A DNA stretch of 64,000 nucleotides from assembly GCF_003258365.1 (NCBI RefSeq), contig NZ_QHKM01000001.1:1-64000 (forward strand). Direction: 5' to 3'. This document shows positions 36,776 to 46,201 of the stretch, in pieces. Position 1 is the stretch's first letter. Each line of letters begins with the position of its first letter. This stretch comes from Hymenobacter edaphi (lineage in GTDB: Bacteria; Bacteroidota; Bacteroidia; Cytophagales; Hymenobacteraceae). Below the pieces are notes generated by a model, which did not search any database, was not told the DNA's origin, and worked only from the letters and a program-made list of their open reading frames with translations. A program made the position numbers and the translations under genes.

Positions 36776-36806
36776 AGGGGCTACGCAGCGCCGCTGCGTA
36801 GCCCCT
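36776..36806. terminator. Hairpin downstream of the efflux operon
   Basis: AGGGGCTACGCAGCG (36776-36790) and CGCTGCGTAGCCCCT (36792-36806) are perfect complements, 32 bases beyond the outer-membrane factor stop on the minus strand. No T run. Confidence 0.65.
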
Positions 36807-36837
36807 GGTGCCTGGTAGCGGCCTGATGCGAAGGCGG

Positions 36838-38274
36838 TTAGCGCCAGCCGCCGCCCAGAGCCCGGTACACGTTCACCGTAGCGTTCATCTGCTGCATCTT
36901 GGTTTCGATCAGGTCGAACTTCGATTCCAGGGCGTCGCGCTGGGTGAAGAGCACTTCCGTGTAATCGGCGCGGGCCGAGCGGAAAAGGCTGTTGGAAATC
37001 GTGGTCGACTCGTTCAGGGCCTGCACTTCCCGGGTTTTTTCGCCGTAGCTCTTTTCCAGGTTGTTGATGCTGGCCAGCTGGTTGGACACCTCGAGGTAGG
37101 CGTTGAGCACCGTGCGCTCGTACTGGTACACGGCCTGGGTCTGGCGGGCATTGGTACTGTAGTAGAGCGCTTTGATGCCGTTTTTGTTGATCAGCGGCGC
37201 GGCCAGGTCGCCGGCCAGCGAGAGGAGCAGCGACTCGGGCATGGTGGTGAGCAGAGCCGGATTGAACGCCTGCAGGCCCACGGCGCCGGTGATGCGCAGC
37301 GCGGGGTAGAAGTTGGCGCGGGCCACCTGCACGTCCAGCCGGGCGGCGGCCAGGTTCTGCTCGGCCTGCCGGATGTCGGGCCGGTTCTGCAGCAGCTGCG
37401 CGGGCACGCCGCCCCGAAGGGCCTGCGGCACCAGGTCGTTGAACGAGGCGTCGTCGCGCGCAATCGGCTGGGGGTAGCGGCCGGCCAGGAAGTTGAGGCG
37501 GTTTTCGGTTTCGACGATGCGCTGCTGGATGCTGTACTGAATGCTCTGGGTGTGGTGCAGCTGGGCCTCAAAACGGCGCACGGCCAGCTCGGTGGTGCGC
37601 GCCGATTCCTTCTGCAGCTTCACTAGCTCCAGCGCGTTGCGCTGAATGTCGATGTTCTGCCGGACGATGAGCAGCTGGTTGTCGAGGGCCAGCAGCTCGT
37701 AGTACGCGGTGGCCATTTCGGCCACCAGGTTGGTCACCGTGAAGTTTTGGCCTTCCACGGAAGCCAAGTAGCGCAGCGTGGCGGCCTGGCGGGCGTTGCG
37801 CAGCTTGTGCCAGATGTCCACCTCCCAGCTGGCAAACGCGCCCACCCGGAAATCCGTCAGCGGGTCGGGCGTGCGGCGGGCGGGCCGGATGTCGACGTTT
37901 TCCTCCGTGGCGCCCTGAATGGTGTAGCGGCCCACCTTTTCGGCTCCGGCGGCGGCGCCCAGGCCCACCGTGGGCAGGTACTCGCCCTTGCGGGCCCGCA
38001 CCTCCTGCCGGGCAATGTCGATTTCCTGCCGCGTGATGTTCAGCTCCTGGTTGCGCTGCAGGGCCGTGTCGATGAGGGCCACCAGGTTCGGGTCGGTGAA
38101 AAACTGCCGCCACGACACCCGGGCCGCGTTGGTCGAGTCTGCGGGGGCGCCGGCGTAGCTCACCGGCACGGTCTTGTTCGCGTTTTTCTGCACCAGGGTC
38201 GGCGTTTTGCAGCTCGCCACCGCTAAAGCCAGCACGGCCGCGCCCAGGCCCTGATAAATACGTTTCTTAAGCAT
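36838..38274 (-). CDS. RND efflux outer-membrane factor, TolC/OprM family
   Basis: Outer-membrane channel lipoprotein of 478 residues. The ATG at 38274 gives a lipoprotein signal ending LAVASC, with Cys22 lipidated; the upstream start at 38295 is TTG. Two repeats of the outer-membrane efflux domain are visible, the second beginning near PAQLLQNRPDIRQAEQNLAAARLDV. The gene overlaps the end of the RND pump gene by 8 bases and is the last gene of the acrA-acrB-oprM-like operon. Confidence 0.94.
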   Translation of the reverse strand: MLKKRIYQGLGAAVLALAVASCKTPTLVQKNANKTVPVSYAGAPADSTNAARVSWRQFFTDPNLVALIDTALQRNQELNITRQEIDIARQEVRARKGEYLPTVGLGAAAGAEKVGRYTIQGATEENVDIRPARRTPDPLTDFRVGAFASWEVDIWHKLRNARQAATLRYLASVEGQNFTVTNLVAEMATAYYELLALDNQLLIVRQNIDIQRNALELVKLQKESARTTELAVRRFEAQLHHTQSIQYSIQQRIVETENRLNFLAGRYPQPIARDDASFNDLVPQALRGGVPAQLLQNRPDIRQAEQNLAAARLDVQVARANFYPALRITGAVGLQAFNPALLTTMPESLLLSLAGDLAAPLINKNGIKALYYSTNARQTQAVYQYERTVLNAYLEVSNQLASINNLEKSYGEKTREVQALNESTTISNSLFRSARADYTEVLFTQRDALESKFDLIETKMQQMNATVNVYRALGGGWR

Positions 38275-41200
38275 GCGACTCAGCAATTTCTTCAACTAAA
38301 ACGTGGGGCTCGAACTCGGACAGCGGGTGCTCGTTCTCGTCGTGGATCAGCTTGCGGCCGTCGGCCAGCGTGCCGAAGATGTAGTACAGCCCCGGCACGA
38401 TGATGACGCCGAAAATCGTCCCGAACAGCATCCCGCCCAGGGCCGAAGTGCCGATGGTGCGGTTGCCGATGGCGCCCGCGCCGTGGGCCAGCACCAGCGG
38501 AATCAAACCGGCAATGAAGGCGAAGGAAGTCATCAGGATGGGCCGGAAGCGCACCTTGGCGCCTTCAATGGCCGCCGCGCGCACCGTCATGCCCTCCTCG
38601 CGCTTCTGCACCGCAAATTCCACGATGAGCACCGCGTTCTTGCCCAATAGCCCCACCAGCATCACCAGCCCCACCTGGGCGTAGATGTTGTTGGCCAGCC
38701 CCATCCCCTTGATGAGCAGGAAGGAGCCGAAGATGCCCGCCGGCAGGGAGAAGATGACGGCCAGCGGCAGCAGGAAGCTTTCGTACTGGGCGGCCAGCAC
38801 CAGGTACACGAAGGCCAGCACCACCAGGAAGATGTAGATGGCCTCGTTGCCGCGGCCCACCTCGTCCTTGGAGAGGCCGCCCCAGTCGATGTCGTAGCCG
38901 CGGGGCAGGGTTTTGGCGGCCACTTCCTGCACCGCCTTAAGGGCCTCGCCCGAGCTGTAGCCCGGGGCCGCGTCGCCGCGGATGGAGGCGGTGGGGTACA
39001 TGTTGTAGCGGTTGATTTCGTTGGCGCCCTGGCCCTTCACGATTTTCATGAAGGCCGAAAACGGTACCATCTCGCCCTTGTCGTTCTTCACCCACATGTC
39101 CAGGATGTCCTTGGGCAGGCGGCGGTACTCGGGCGAGGCCTGCACGAACACCTTGAAGAAGCGCTGGTACTTGATAAAGCCCAGCTCGTAGGTCGAGCCC
39201 ACCATGATGCTCAGGGTGTTCATGGCGTTGCCGATGCTCACGCCCTTCTGCATGGCCAGCTGGTTGTCGATCTGCAGCTCGTACTGCGGGTAGTTGGCCG
39301 AGAAGAAGGTAAAGAGGCCGGCCAGCTCCTTGCGCTTTTTCAGCTCGGTCATAAACTCCTCGTTCACCTTTTCCAGCGCCTTGTAGTCGCCGGTGCTGGT
39401 TTTGTCGAGCAGCTGCAGCTGGAAGCCGCCCGCCGCGCCGTAGCCCGGTACTGCCGGCGGCTCGAAGAACTCGATGGTCGCGCCCGGAATTTCCTTGGCC
39501 TTTTGCTCCAGCCCCTCCACGATGTCGTGAATCGACTGCTTGCGCTTGTCCCAGGGCTTGAGGTCGATGAGCAGGGTGCCGGCGTTGGAGCCGCGGCCCT
39601 CGGTCAGCACCTCGTAGCCGGCCAGCGAGGAAATGCTTTCCACCCCGGGCACTTCCTTGGCCAGCTTGGAGAGCTGCTGCGAAAGGGCGTTGGTGCGCTC
39701 CAGCGTCGAGCCGGGGGGCGTTTGGATGATGGCGTAGAGCATGCCCTGGTCTTCGGCCGGAATAAAGCCCGAGGGCAGCGTGGCCGAGATGCCGAAGATG
39801 CCGAAGCCGAACAGTGCCAGGATGCCGAAGGTGATAAGGCGGCGGTCGACTACCTTTTCCAGGAAGTTGGTGTAGTGGCCGGTCAGCTGCTCGAAGCCGC
39901 GGTTAAACCAGTCGATGAAGCGGTTGATGGGCGTTTTCTTGCGCGGCTGCCCGTGGGTGTTCTTCAGAATCATCGCGCAGAGCACCGGCGTCAGGGTCAA
40001 CGCCACGATGCCCGAAATGACGATGCTGGAGGCCATGGTGATGGAGAACTGCCGGTAGAAAATGCCCACCGGGCCGCTCATGAAGGCGACGGGCACGAAC
40101 ACGGCCGTCATCAGCACGGTAATGGCAATGATGGCGCCGCTGATTTCGCCCACCACCTCGCGCACCGCGCCGTAGGGCGAGAGGTGCTTTTCCTCCATCT
40201 TGGCGTGTACCGCCTCCACCACCACGATGGCGTCGTCGACCACGATACCGATGGCCAGCACCAGGGCGAAGAGCGTAATCATGTTGATGGTCATCCCGAA
40301 GGCCTGCATGGCAATGAAGGCCCCGACCAGGGACACCGGCACGGCAATAATGGGAATCAGCGTGCTGCGCCAGTCGCCCAGGAACAGGAACACCACCAGG
40401 GCCACCAGGATAAAGGCGTCGCGCAGGGTGTGAATCACGTTTTCCGTCGACGCGTCGAGGAAGTTCGACACGTCGTAGCTGATTTTGTAGTCCATGCCGG
40501 GGGGCATGGTTTTTTTCAGCTCCTCCAGCTTCGACTTCACGCGCTTAATCACGTCGGAGGCGTTCGAGCCGTAGGTTTGCTTGAGCACGATGGCGGCCGA
40601 AGGGTAGCCGTCGAGGTTGGAGTAGATGTCGTAGAACTCCGAGCCCAGCTCTACATTGGCCACGTCCTTGAGGCGCAGCGTCTCGCCATTCGAGTTGGCC
40701 CGGATGATGACGTTCTTATACTCCTCCACGTCGTTGAAGCGGCCCTTGTAGGTCAGCACGTACTCCAGCGCCGAGGCCTCCTTGCCGTCGGAGCGGCCGA
40801 TGCGGCCGGGGGAGCCGATGACGCTCTGGTCGTTCAGCGCCTCCATCACGTCGTCCACCGACAGGTTGTAGGCCCGCATGCGGTCGGGCTTCAGCCACAC
40901 GCGCATGGCGTATTGCCGGCTCCCGAGGATGCTGGCGCGCCCAATGCCGTCGATGCGCTGGATTTCGGGCAGCATGTTTACCCCGGCAAAGTTGAAGAGG
41001 TACCGCATGTCGGTATTCTTGTCCTTGCTGTAGAGGTTCACGTACATCAGCATGTTGGGCACCACGCGGTTGACCACCACGCCCTCGCGCTGCACCAGCA
41101 CCGGCAGGCGGTTCAGGATCTGCGCGATGCGCGTGTTCACGTTCACCACCGCCTGCTCCGGGTCAGTGCCGAGGTTGAACACGATCTGGATGTTGGCCTC

Positions 41201-41458
41201 GCCGGCCGATACGGCGTCGGAGGTCATGTACTTCATGCCGGGCACGCCGTTGATGGCCTGCTCCAGCGGAATGAGCACCGACTCGGTCAGCACTTTGGCG
41301 CTGGCGCCCGGGTAGGCCGTGCTCACCATCACCATGGGCGGCGAAATCTCCGGGAACTGGGAGTTCGGGAGGGTATTGATGGCCAGCACGCCCAGGAACA
41401 TGATGACCACCGATATGACGATGGCAAATACGGGCCGGCGAAGGAATCTACTGAACAT
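38267..41458 (-). CDS. RND efflux pump, AcrB/HAE1 family
   Basis: Proton-driven inner-membrane pump of 1063 residues for hydrophobic and amphiphilic compounds. The twelve-helix duplicated layout is intact. The proton-relay pair is visible in GIVVDDAIVVVE (TM4), and family marks include FPEISPPMV, GASAKVLTESV and a later GLLGKNAVLIVEFA. It lies between its adaptor (upstream) and outer-membrane channel (downstream). It could export drugs, bile-like compounds or metabolites; nothing here tells which. Confidence 0.96.
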   Translation of the reverse strand: MFSRFLRRPVFAIVISVVIMFLGVLAINTLPNSQFPEISPPMVMVSTAYPGASAKVLTESVLIPLEQAINGVPGMKYMTSDAVSAGEANIQIVFNLGTDPEQAVVNVNTRIAQILNRLPVLVQREGVVVNRVVPNMLMYVNLYSKDKNTDMRYLFNFAGVNMLPEIQRIDGIGRASILGSRQYAMRVWLKPDRMRAYNLSVDDVMEALNDQSVIGSPGRIGRSDGKEASALEYVLTYKGRFNDVEEYKNVIIRANSNGETLRLKDVANVELGSEFYDIYSNLDGYPSAAIVLKQTYGSNASDVIKRVKSKLEELKKTMPPGMDYKISYDVSNFLDASTENVIHTLRDAFILVALVVFLFLGDWRSTLIPIIAVPVSLVGAFIAMQAFGMTINMITLFALVLAIGIVVDDAIVVVEAVHAKMEEKHLSPYGAVREVVGEISGAIIAITVLMTAVFVPVAFMSGPVGIFYRQFSITMASSIVISGIVALTLTPVLCAMILKNTHGQPRKKTPINRFIDWFNRGFEQLTGHYTNFLEKVVDRRLITFGILALFGFGIFGISATLPSGFIPAEDQGMLYAIIQTPPGSTLERTNALSQQLSKLAKEVPGVESISSLAGYEVLTEGRGSNAGTLLIDLKPWDKRKQSIHDIVEGLEQKAKEIPGATIEFFEPPAVPGYGAAGGFQLQLLDKTSTGDYKALEKVNEEFMTELKKRKELAGLFTFFSANYPQYELQIDNQLAMQKGVSIGNAMNTLSIMVGSTYELGFIKYQRFFKVFVQASPEYRRLPKDILDMWVKNDKGEMVPFSAFMKIVKGQGANEINRYNMYPTASIRGDAAPGYSSGEALKAVQEVAAKTLPRGYDIDWGGLSKDEVGRGNEAIYIFLVVLAFVYLVLAAQYESFLLPLAVIFSLPAGIFGSFLLIKGMGLANNIYAQVGLVMLVGLLGKNAVLIVEFAVQKREEGMTVRAAAIEGAKVRFRPILMTSFAFIAGLIPLVLAHGAGAIGNRTIGTSALGGMLFGTIFGVIIVPGLYYIFGTLADGRKLIHDENEHPLSEFEPHVLVEEIAESHA

Positions 41459-41564
41459 GTTTATGCGCTTGTTGCTAGGGTAGGGGGGGAGGCGGGTAGG
41501 AGGGTAGGAGGCAGAGCACGTAACTCTTACCCTCCCACCCGCCTACCCTCATGCCCTTCAAATA

Positions 41565-42653
41565 CTACTCCGAGTAAGTTTTCAGGTGCGGAATCACCGC
41601 TTTCGGGTCTTCGTACTTGAAGTCGATTTTGTCGCCGTCTTTCACCTTGCGGATGCCTTCGAGCAAAATGTTGTCGCCCGCTTTCAGGCCGCCGGTGACG
41701 ACGAACAAATCCGGCATTTCGGCCCCCACGGTGACTTCCGTCTGGTGCACCCGCCGCTTGGCGTCGACCACGTAGACGAACTTCTTCTCCAGCACTTCAA
41801 AGGTGGCTTTCTGCGGGATGATGAGGGCGTTTTTCAGGGGCACGGTCATCAGCACCGAGCCGGTTTCGCCGTTGCGCAGCAGGCCCTTGGGGTTGGGGAA
41901 AGTGGCCCGGAAGGCGATGTTGCCGGTTTCGTTGTTGAAGTCGGCCTCGATGGTCTGCACCACACCGGGCTGGTCAAACACCTCGTTGTTGGCCATGCGC
42001 AGCCGCACGTTCAGCGGGCCAGCGGCCTGGGCGTGGGTTTTGTAGGCCAGGTACTCGGCCTCGGGCACGTTGTAGTACACCCACATCTTGCTGTTGTCCG
42101 ACAGGGTGGTCAGCAGGTCGCCCTCGTCGACGAGGCTGCCCAGCCGGGCCTGGAAGTGGTCCATGATGCCGCTGAACGGCGCCCGGATGGTGGTGAAACC
42201 CAGGTGCGTCTGGGCCAGGGACACTTCGGCGCGGGCCTTTTCCAGCTTGGCCTGCGACAGGGCCAGCTCGTTGGCCGACACCACGTTCTTGTCGGCCAGC
42301 TTCTTGGTGTTCTGGTACTCGATGCCCACGAACTTGGCCTCGGCCTCGGCTTTTTTCAGCTCGGCCTGGTAGAGCAGCGGCATGATCTGGAACATGAGCT
42401 GCCCCTGCTTCACTTGCTGCCCTTCATCGACGAAAATCTTCTGCAGGTAGCCTTTTTCCAGCGCCCGCAGCTCGATGTGCTGGATGGAGTGAATCTGGGC
42501 CACGTACTCCTTGGTAATGGTCGTGTCGCGCTGCAGTGGGCTGGTAACCAGGAATTTTACCTTTTCTTCCTTGGCCTCTTGGTGTTTCGAGCAGCTTGTG
42601 GTGCAATACCAGACAACCAGGCTCATCAGCATGAGCAGGAATGTTCTTTTCAT
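41565..42653 (-). CDS. RND efflux periplasmic adaptor, AcrA family
   Basis: Membrane-fusion protein of 362 residues. Although the frame continues upstream to 42890, the lipoprotein signal MKRTFLLMLMSLVVW...TTSC begins at 42653, with the lipidated Cys near 21. A lipoyl-like domain with ELRALEKGYLQKIFVDEG and a coiled hairpin (about 95-160) are followed by TTIRAPFSGIMD and beta-barrel and membrane-proximal domains. A 106-base gap containing an imperfect CT/AG-rich inverted repeat separates it from the pump gene. Confidence 0.94.
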   Translation of the reverse strand: MKRTFLLMLMSLVVWYCTTSCSKHQEAKEEKVKFLVTSPLQRDTTITKEYVAQIHSIQHIELRALEKGYLQKIFVDEGQQVKQGQLMFQIMPLLYQAELKKAEAEAKFVGIEYQNTKKLADKNVVSANELALSQAKLEKARAEVSLAQTHLGFTTIRAPFSGIMDHFQARLGSLVDEGDLLTTLSDNSKMWVYYNVPEAEYLAYKTHAQAAGPLNVRLRMANNEVFDQPGVVQTIEADFNNETGNIAFRATFPNPKGLLRNGETGSVLMTVPLKNALIIPQKATFEVLEKKFVYVVDAKRRVHQTEVTVGAEMPDLFVVTGGLKAGDNILLEGIRKVKDGDKIDFKYEDPKAVIPHLKTYSE

Positions 42654-43062
42654 GAGAATCTGGAAAGTGATTCTAGCGGATGTGGAGTGGTGGAGAAGTG
42701 CGCAAAACGGGGTGCCGGGCCGCTGCCTCGGGGCACCCGGCGGCTGCCGGGGATGCCCCGGCAGCCGCCGACGTAGCCGGCCGGGGGATATGCATGCGTT
42801 GTAAGCGGCCCTGCGCCCGCCGCCCGGCCTGCGCCCCCGGGGGCAATGCCCGCCCCGGCCTTGATCGGGGAAGACAAATTGGAGGGGCAAGAGCGGCGCG
42901 GCAGGGCTTAGGTGGTGAGTTGACGCTGCAAACCAAAGCAGGCAGGCATGAAGCGGATATGAAGCAAGGCGCTACCTGGCTGCCGCACTCCGGACATCCG
43001 CGGGCGCCGGGCGCAGCGACAAAAAGCCGGCGCGGGCGGGCCGCCGGAAATTTATGCGGTGC
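42654..43062. other. Upstream region of the efflux operon with a strong hairpin
   Basis: No gene seen. CGGCGGCTGCCGGGG (42738-42752) and its complement (42756-42770) form a 15-bp stem with a 3-base loop, 85 bases before the adaptor start codon. No Bacteroidota -7 box was found on the minus strand. Confidence 0.5.
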
Positions 43063-43137
43063 GAGTAGGGGTGATGGGGCCGATGGGTGTAGTACCCCAA
43101 ACGTTTGCAGCAGCCGGTCACAAACGTTTGGGGCTGC
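43063..43137 (+). promoter_or_regulatory. Promoter module with two LacI-type operators, SGNH/LamG gene
   Basis: Carries CAAACGTTTG at 43098-43107 and 43121-43130; both palindromes are perfect and their centres lie 23 bp apart. The preceding GAGTAGGGG...GGTGTAGTAC (43063-43095) aligns without gaps to 48564-48596 upstream of fecR. The second site is extended to CAAACGTTTGGGGC. About 270 bases separate it from the start codon at 43407. Confidence 0.75.
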
Positions 43138-43406
43138 GGCCGCTACTTCGGCGTGGTCCGGGGCCCACCCGGCGCCCTTTCCCAATCCTTGTTCAATGGC
43201 TCACCCATGCTTCCGCATTGCCCGGCCGAATCCCGGGCGTAGCCGCCGCCAGCGGCGGCTGCGCCTGGGTGGTGAAGCAAAAAGGCAGTCGGCAGTTGCG
43301 GGTGGTCGATTAGCAGGCTGTTCTGATGCAGCCCGCTCCCAACTGCTGACGGCCCGTCGCTGGCAACTCAAAACGGACAACTCCCACCCCTCTTTCCCCA
43401 ATTTTC

Positions 43407-46040
43407 ATGCGTAGACTGCTACTTCTACTGGCCTGGAGCGCCCTGATGGGGGGCGCGGCGCGGGCGCAGGCCGTGCGCTCGGTGCTGGCCGATTTCGGGC
43501 CCAACGACGTGACCAACGGCAACATCACGCCCAGCCCCGACGCCAACGGCAATTACTGGAACAACATCCTGAACCAGACCGGCGTGGCCGATACCTTCCG
43601 CCTGGTCGACCGCGCCAACGCGGCCACCGGCATCAAGCTCAAGGTGGGGGCCAACTTCCTCACCAACGGCATTGCCACCGGCGGCCTGCTCGCGCCCGAC
43701 CCGGCCTTGCTCGGCCAGTACGCCATTGCCACCGCCACCCAGGACTACTTCTTTCTGCAGGGCACCGGCGCCACCAGCGTGGGCACGCTGCGCCTCAGCG
43801 GGCTGGACCGCTCGAAGCGCTACGTGTTTCACCTCTTCGGCAGCCGCGTGGCCACCGCCGAAACCCGCGTGACGCAGTACAAGCTCACCGGCAGCACCGT
43901 CAACACCCTCACCCTGACCACCACCGGCCCGGGCGTGGGCGCGGGCGGCTACGCCGGCAACAACAACACGCTGGCGCACTCCGACACGCTCACGGCCGAC
44001 GCCAGCGGGGCCATCGTGCTCGAAGTCAGCAAGGCCGCCGGCTCGTTTGCCTACCTGAACCTGCTGCGCATCGACGTGGTGCCCGGGCGCCCCGCGGGGG
44101 TGAGCTACGCCTTCCAGAACACCGGCTTCGAGCTGGGTAACCTGAGCTTCTGGACGGCCACCGGCAACGCGGCCGGCGCCTCGGTAACCACCGTCACCAA
44201 ACACCTGGGCGCCTACGCGGCCCGGCTCAGCGGCGCCAGCGTGGGCCTGCAGCAGCAGATCAGCTACCGCCCCGCCGCGGGCGTGACGAGCTACCGCCTC
44301 AGCGGCTACTTGCTGAACCCCAGCGGCGCCGAGGCCCTGCGCGGTGCGCAGTCGGCCCACCTGGAGCTGCTCTACTACGACCAGGCCCTGGCGCTGCTCG
44401 GGCGCTTCCGCTCCGATTCGCTGGTGGCCGCCTCGCCCGCCAATGCCTGGACGCGCCTCGACGCCATCGGCACGATTCCGGCGGGCACGGCCTTCGTGCG
44501 GGCCGCCGCCGTGTGGCGCAACGCCGCCGGGGCCGCCGGCAGCGCCTACTTCGACGACCTGGAGCTGGCTCCCTACGTACCCCAGAACCCCTTTAAGCTG
44601 ACCTACATCGGCTCGTCGGGGGCCTACGGCACGGGTGCCACCAACAACCGCGGCTACACCACCCTCTACGCCGAGCTGCTGACGCGCCGCAACACCGCCG
44701 GCCGGGGCGCGCCCTGGGTGACGGCCAACGTGTGCGTACCCGGCAACAACACCGTGGACGTACTCGGCCGCTTCGAGCGCGACGTGCTGCCCCAGAACGG
44801 CCGGTACGTGATGATCGGGCTGGTGCTCGGCAACGAGGGCATCATCACCGGCGGGCAGGCCACCTTCAACCAGTTTCGCACCAACCTGATCCAGCTCATC
44901 ACCCTGGCCCGCGCCAACGGCCTGGTGCCCATCGTCAACAACGGCTACACCCGCAACGACTACACGGCCACCCAGTACACCTTCACCCGGCAGATGAACG
45001 CGCTGATCCACGGCTGGAACGTGCCCAGCGTGAACCTGCTCGGCGGCGTAGACGACGGCAACGGGCGCTGGGCCGAGGGCTACTGGTGGGACGCGCTGCA
45101 CCCCAACGACCGGGGCCACGCCGAGCTGTTGTACACCGTGGTGCCCTCGCTGCTGGACGCGCTGCACGCGGGCAAGGCCCTGCCGACCCGCCGCGCGAGC
45201 AGCGGTATCGTGCTGCGCAACGCCGCCACGGCCCCGGCCGACCTGATCCGCCTGACGCCCGAAGAGGTGGTGCACCCCTTCACCACTGCCTTGCGCTTCC
45301 GCACCGCGCAGGCCGGCCGCCTGGTGGAAGTGCAGGACAGCGCCGGCCTGAGCGCGGGCACCATCCGCATTGCCAGCAACGGCAAGGTGGTGTACCAGTC
45401 GGCCCGGGGCAACACCATCAGCGGCACGGTGACGGTGACGGACAACCGCTGGCACCAGCTGGTGCTGACCCACTACTACGCCCGCGGCGCCACCCAGCTC
45501 TACGTCGACAGCGTGCGCGAGGGCACCGTGCAGGAGCGCCTGCGCCCCACGCGCCTGGACCTTGGCGGCAACCAGGCCCCGGCCCGCCTGCAGCTGCGCG
45601 ACTGGCTGTTTTACCGCGCGGGCATGAACCAGGACGAAATCCGGGCCCTGGCCGCCGACTCGCTGCTCAAGTCCAGCCAGGAGCTGTACGCCCCGCTCGA
45701 CGGCCGCCGCGTGGTCAGCGCCGACTCGCTCACCAACCAGGCCCAGAGCCTGAACACGCTCACGCGCATCAGCAGCCCGCTGGCCGCGCGCGAATCGGCC
45801 CGGGCCGCCCTCGTCAGCCTCTACCCGAACCCGACCACCGGCGCGCTGACGCTGCAGGCCCCGCTGCACCTGGAGGGCGTGCCCGTGACGGTGTACGACC
45901 TGGCCGGCCGCGCTGTGCTGACGGCGCCGGTGCGCCACGGCCGCCTGAGCGTGGCCCGGCTGCCGGCGGGCATCTACACCCTGGCGTTGCGGCTGCCCGG
46001 CGAAACCATTCACAAGCGCCTGGTGAAGCTGGGCAACTAA
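43407..46040 (+). CDS. Multidomain T9SS protein with SGNH hydrolase and LamG domains
   Basis: Secreted protein of 877 residues. A signal peptide (about 1-21) precedes an unrecognised beta-rich domain (about 25-225) and a carbohydrate-binding-like domain (about 230-390). An SGNH/GDSL hydrolase domain follows (about 395-590), with IGSSGAYGTGATNN as the nucleophile block, LVLGNEG as the Asn block and WWDALHPNDRGH giving the Asp-His pair. A LamG-like sandwich (about 620-770) and a T9SS sorting domain from SLYPNPTTG (about 805) complete it. It is probably an esterase on acylated polysaccharide. The operators match those of the fecR-susCD promoter, placing it in that regulon. Confidence 0.85.
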   Translation: MRRLLLLLAWSALMGGAARAQAVRSVLADFGPNDVTNGNITPSPDANGNYWNNILNQTGVADTFRLVDRANAATGIKLKVGANFLTNGIATGGLLAPDPALLGQYAIATATQDYFFLQGTGATSVGTLRLSGLDRSKRYVFHLFGSRVATAETRVTQYKLTGSTVNTLTLTTTGPGVGAGGYAGNNNTLAHSDTLTADASGAIVLEVSKAAGSFAYLNLLRIDVVPGRPAGVSYAFQNTGFELGNLSFWTATGNAAGASVTTVTKHLGAYAARLSGASVGLQQQISYRPAAGVTSYRLSGYLLNPSGAEALRGAQSAHLELLYYDQALALLGRFRSDSLVAASPANAWTRLDAIGTIPAGTAFVRAAAVWRNAAGAAGSAYFDDLELAPYVPQNPFKLTYIGSSGAYGTGATNNRGYTTLYAELLTRRNTAGRGAPWVTANVCVPGNNTVDVLGRFERDVLPQNGRYVMIGLVLGNEGIITGGQATFNQFRTNLIQLITLARANGLVPIVNNGYTRNDYTATQYTFTRQMNALIHGWNVPSVNLLGGVDDGNGRWAEGYWWDALHPNDRGHAELLYTVVPSLLDALHAGKALPTRRASSGIVLRNAATAPADLIRLTPEEVVHPFTTALRFRTAQAGRLVEVQDSAGLSAGTIRIASNGKVVYQSARGNTISGTVTVTDNRWHQLVLTHYYARGATQLYVDSVREGTVQERLRPTRLDLGGNQAPARLQLRDWLFYRAGMNQDEIRALAADSLLKSSQELYAPLDGRRVVSADSLTNQAQSLNTLTRISSPLAARESARAALVSLYPNPTTGALTLQAPLHLEGVPVTVYDLAGRAVLTAPVRHGRLSVARLPAGIYTLALRLPGETIHKRLVKLGN

Positions 46041-46069
46041 CCCGGCCCGGGGCGGCCAACAACAGAAAA

Positions 46070-46100
46070 GGCGGCTGCCCGGTTGGGCAGCCGCCATTTT
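46070..46100. terminator. Bidirectional terminator between SGNH/LamG gene and lacI
   Basis: Perfect 11-bp stem GGCGGCTGCCC (46070-46080) and GGGCAGCCGCC (46085-46095), loop GGTT, with ATTTT after it on the plus strand and CTTTTCTG on the minus strand. It lies between convergent genes. Confidence 0.88.
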
Positions 46101-46201
46101 GCATACGGGCCACGGGCAGAAGCAGCGCCAGGCTTTCACCCGCGGCCGCCAGACCACCGCACCAGGTGCCACACGCAAGCATGAGGCCGGGCCGCGCGGC
46201 G

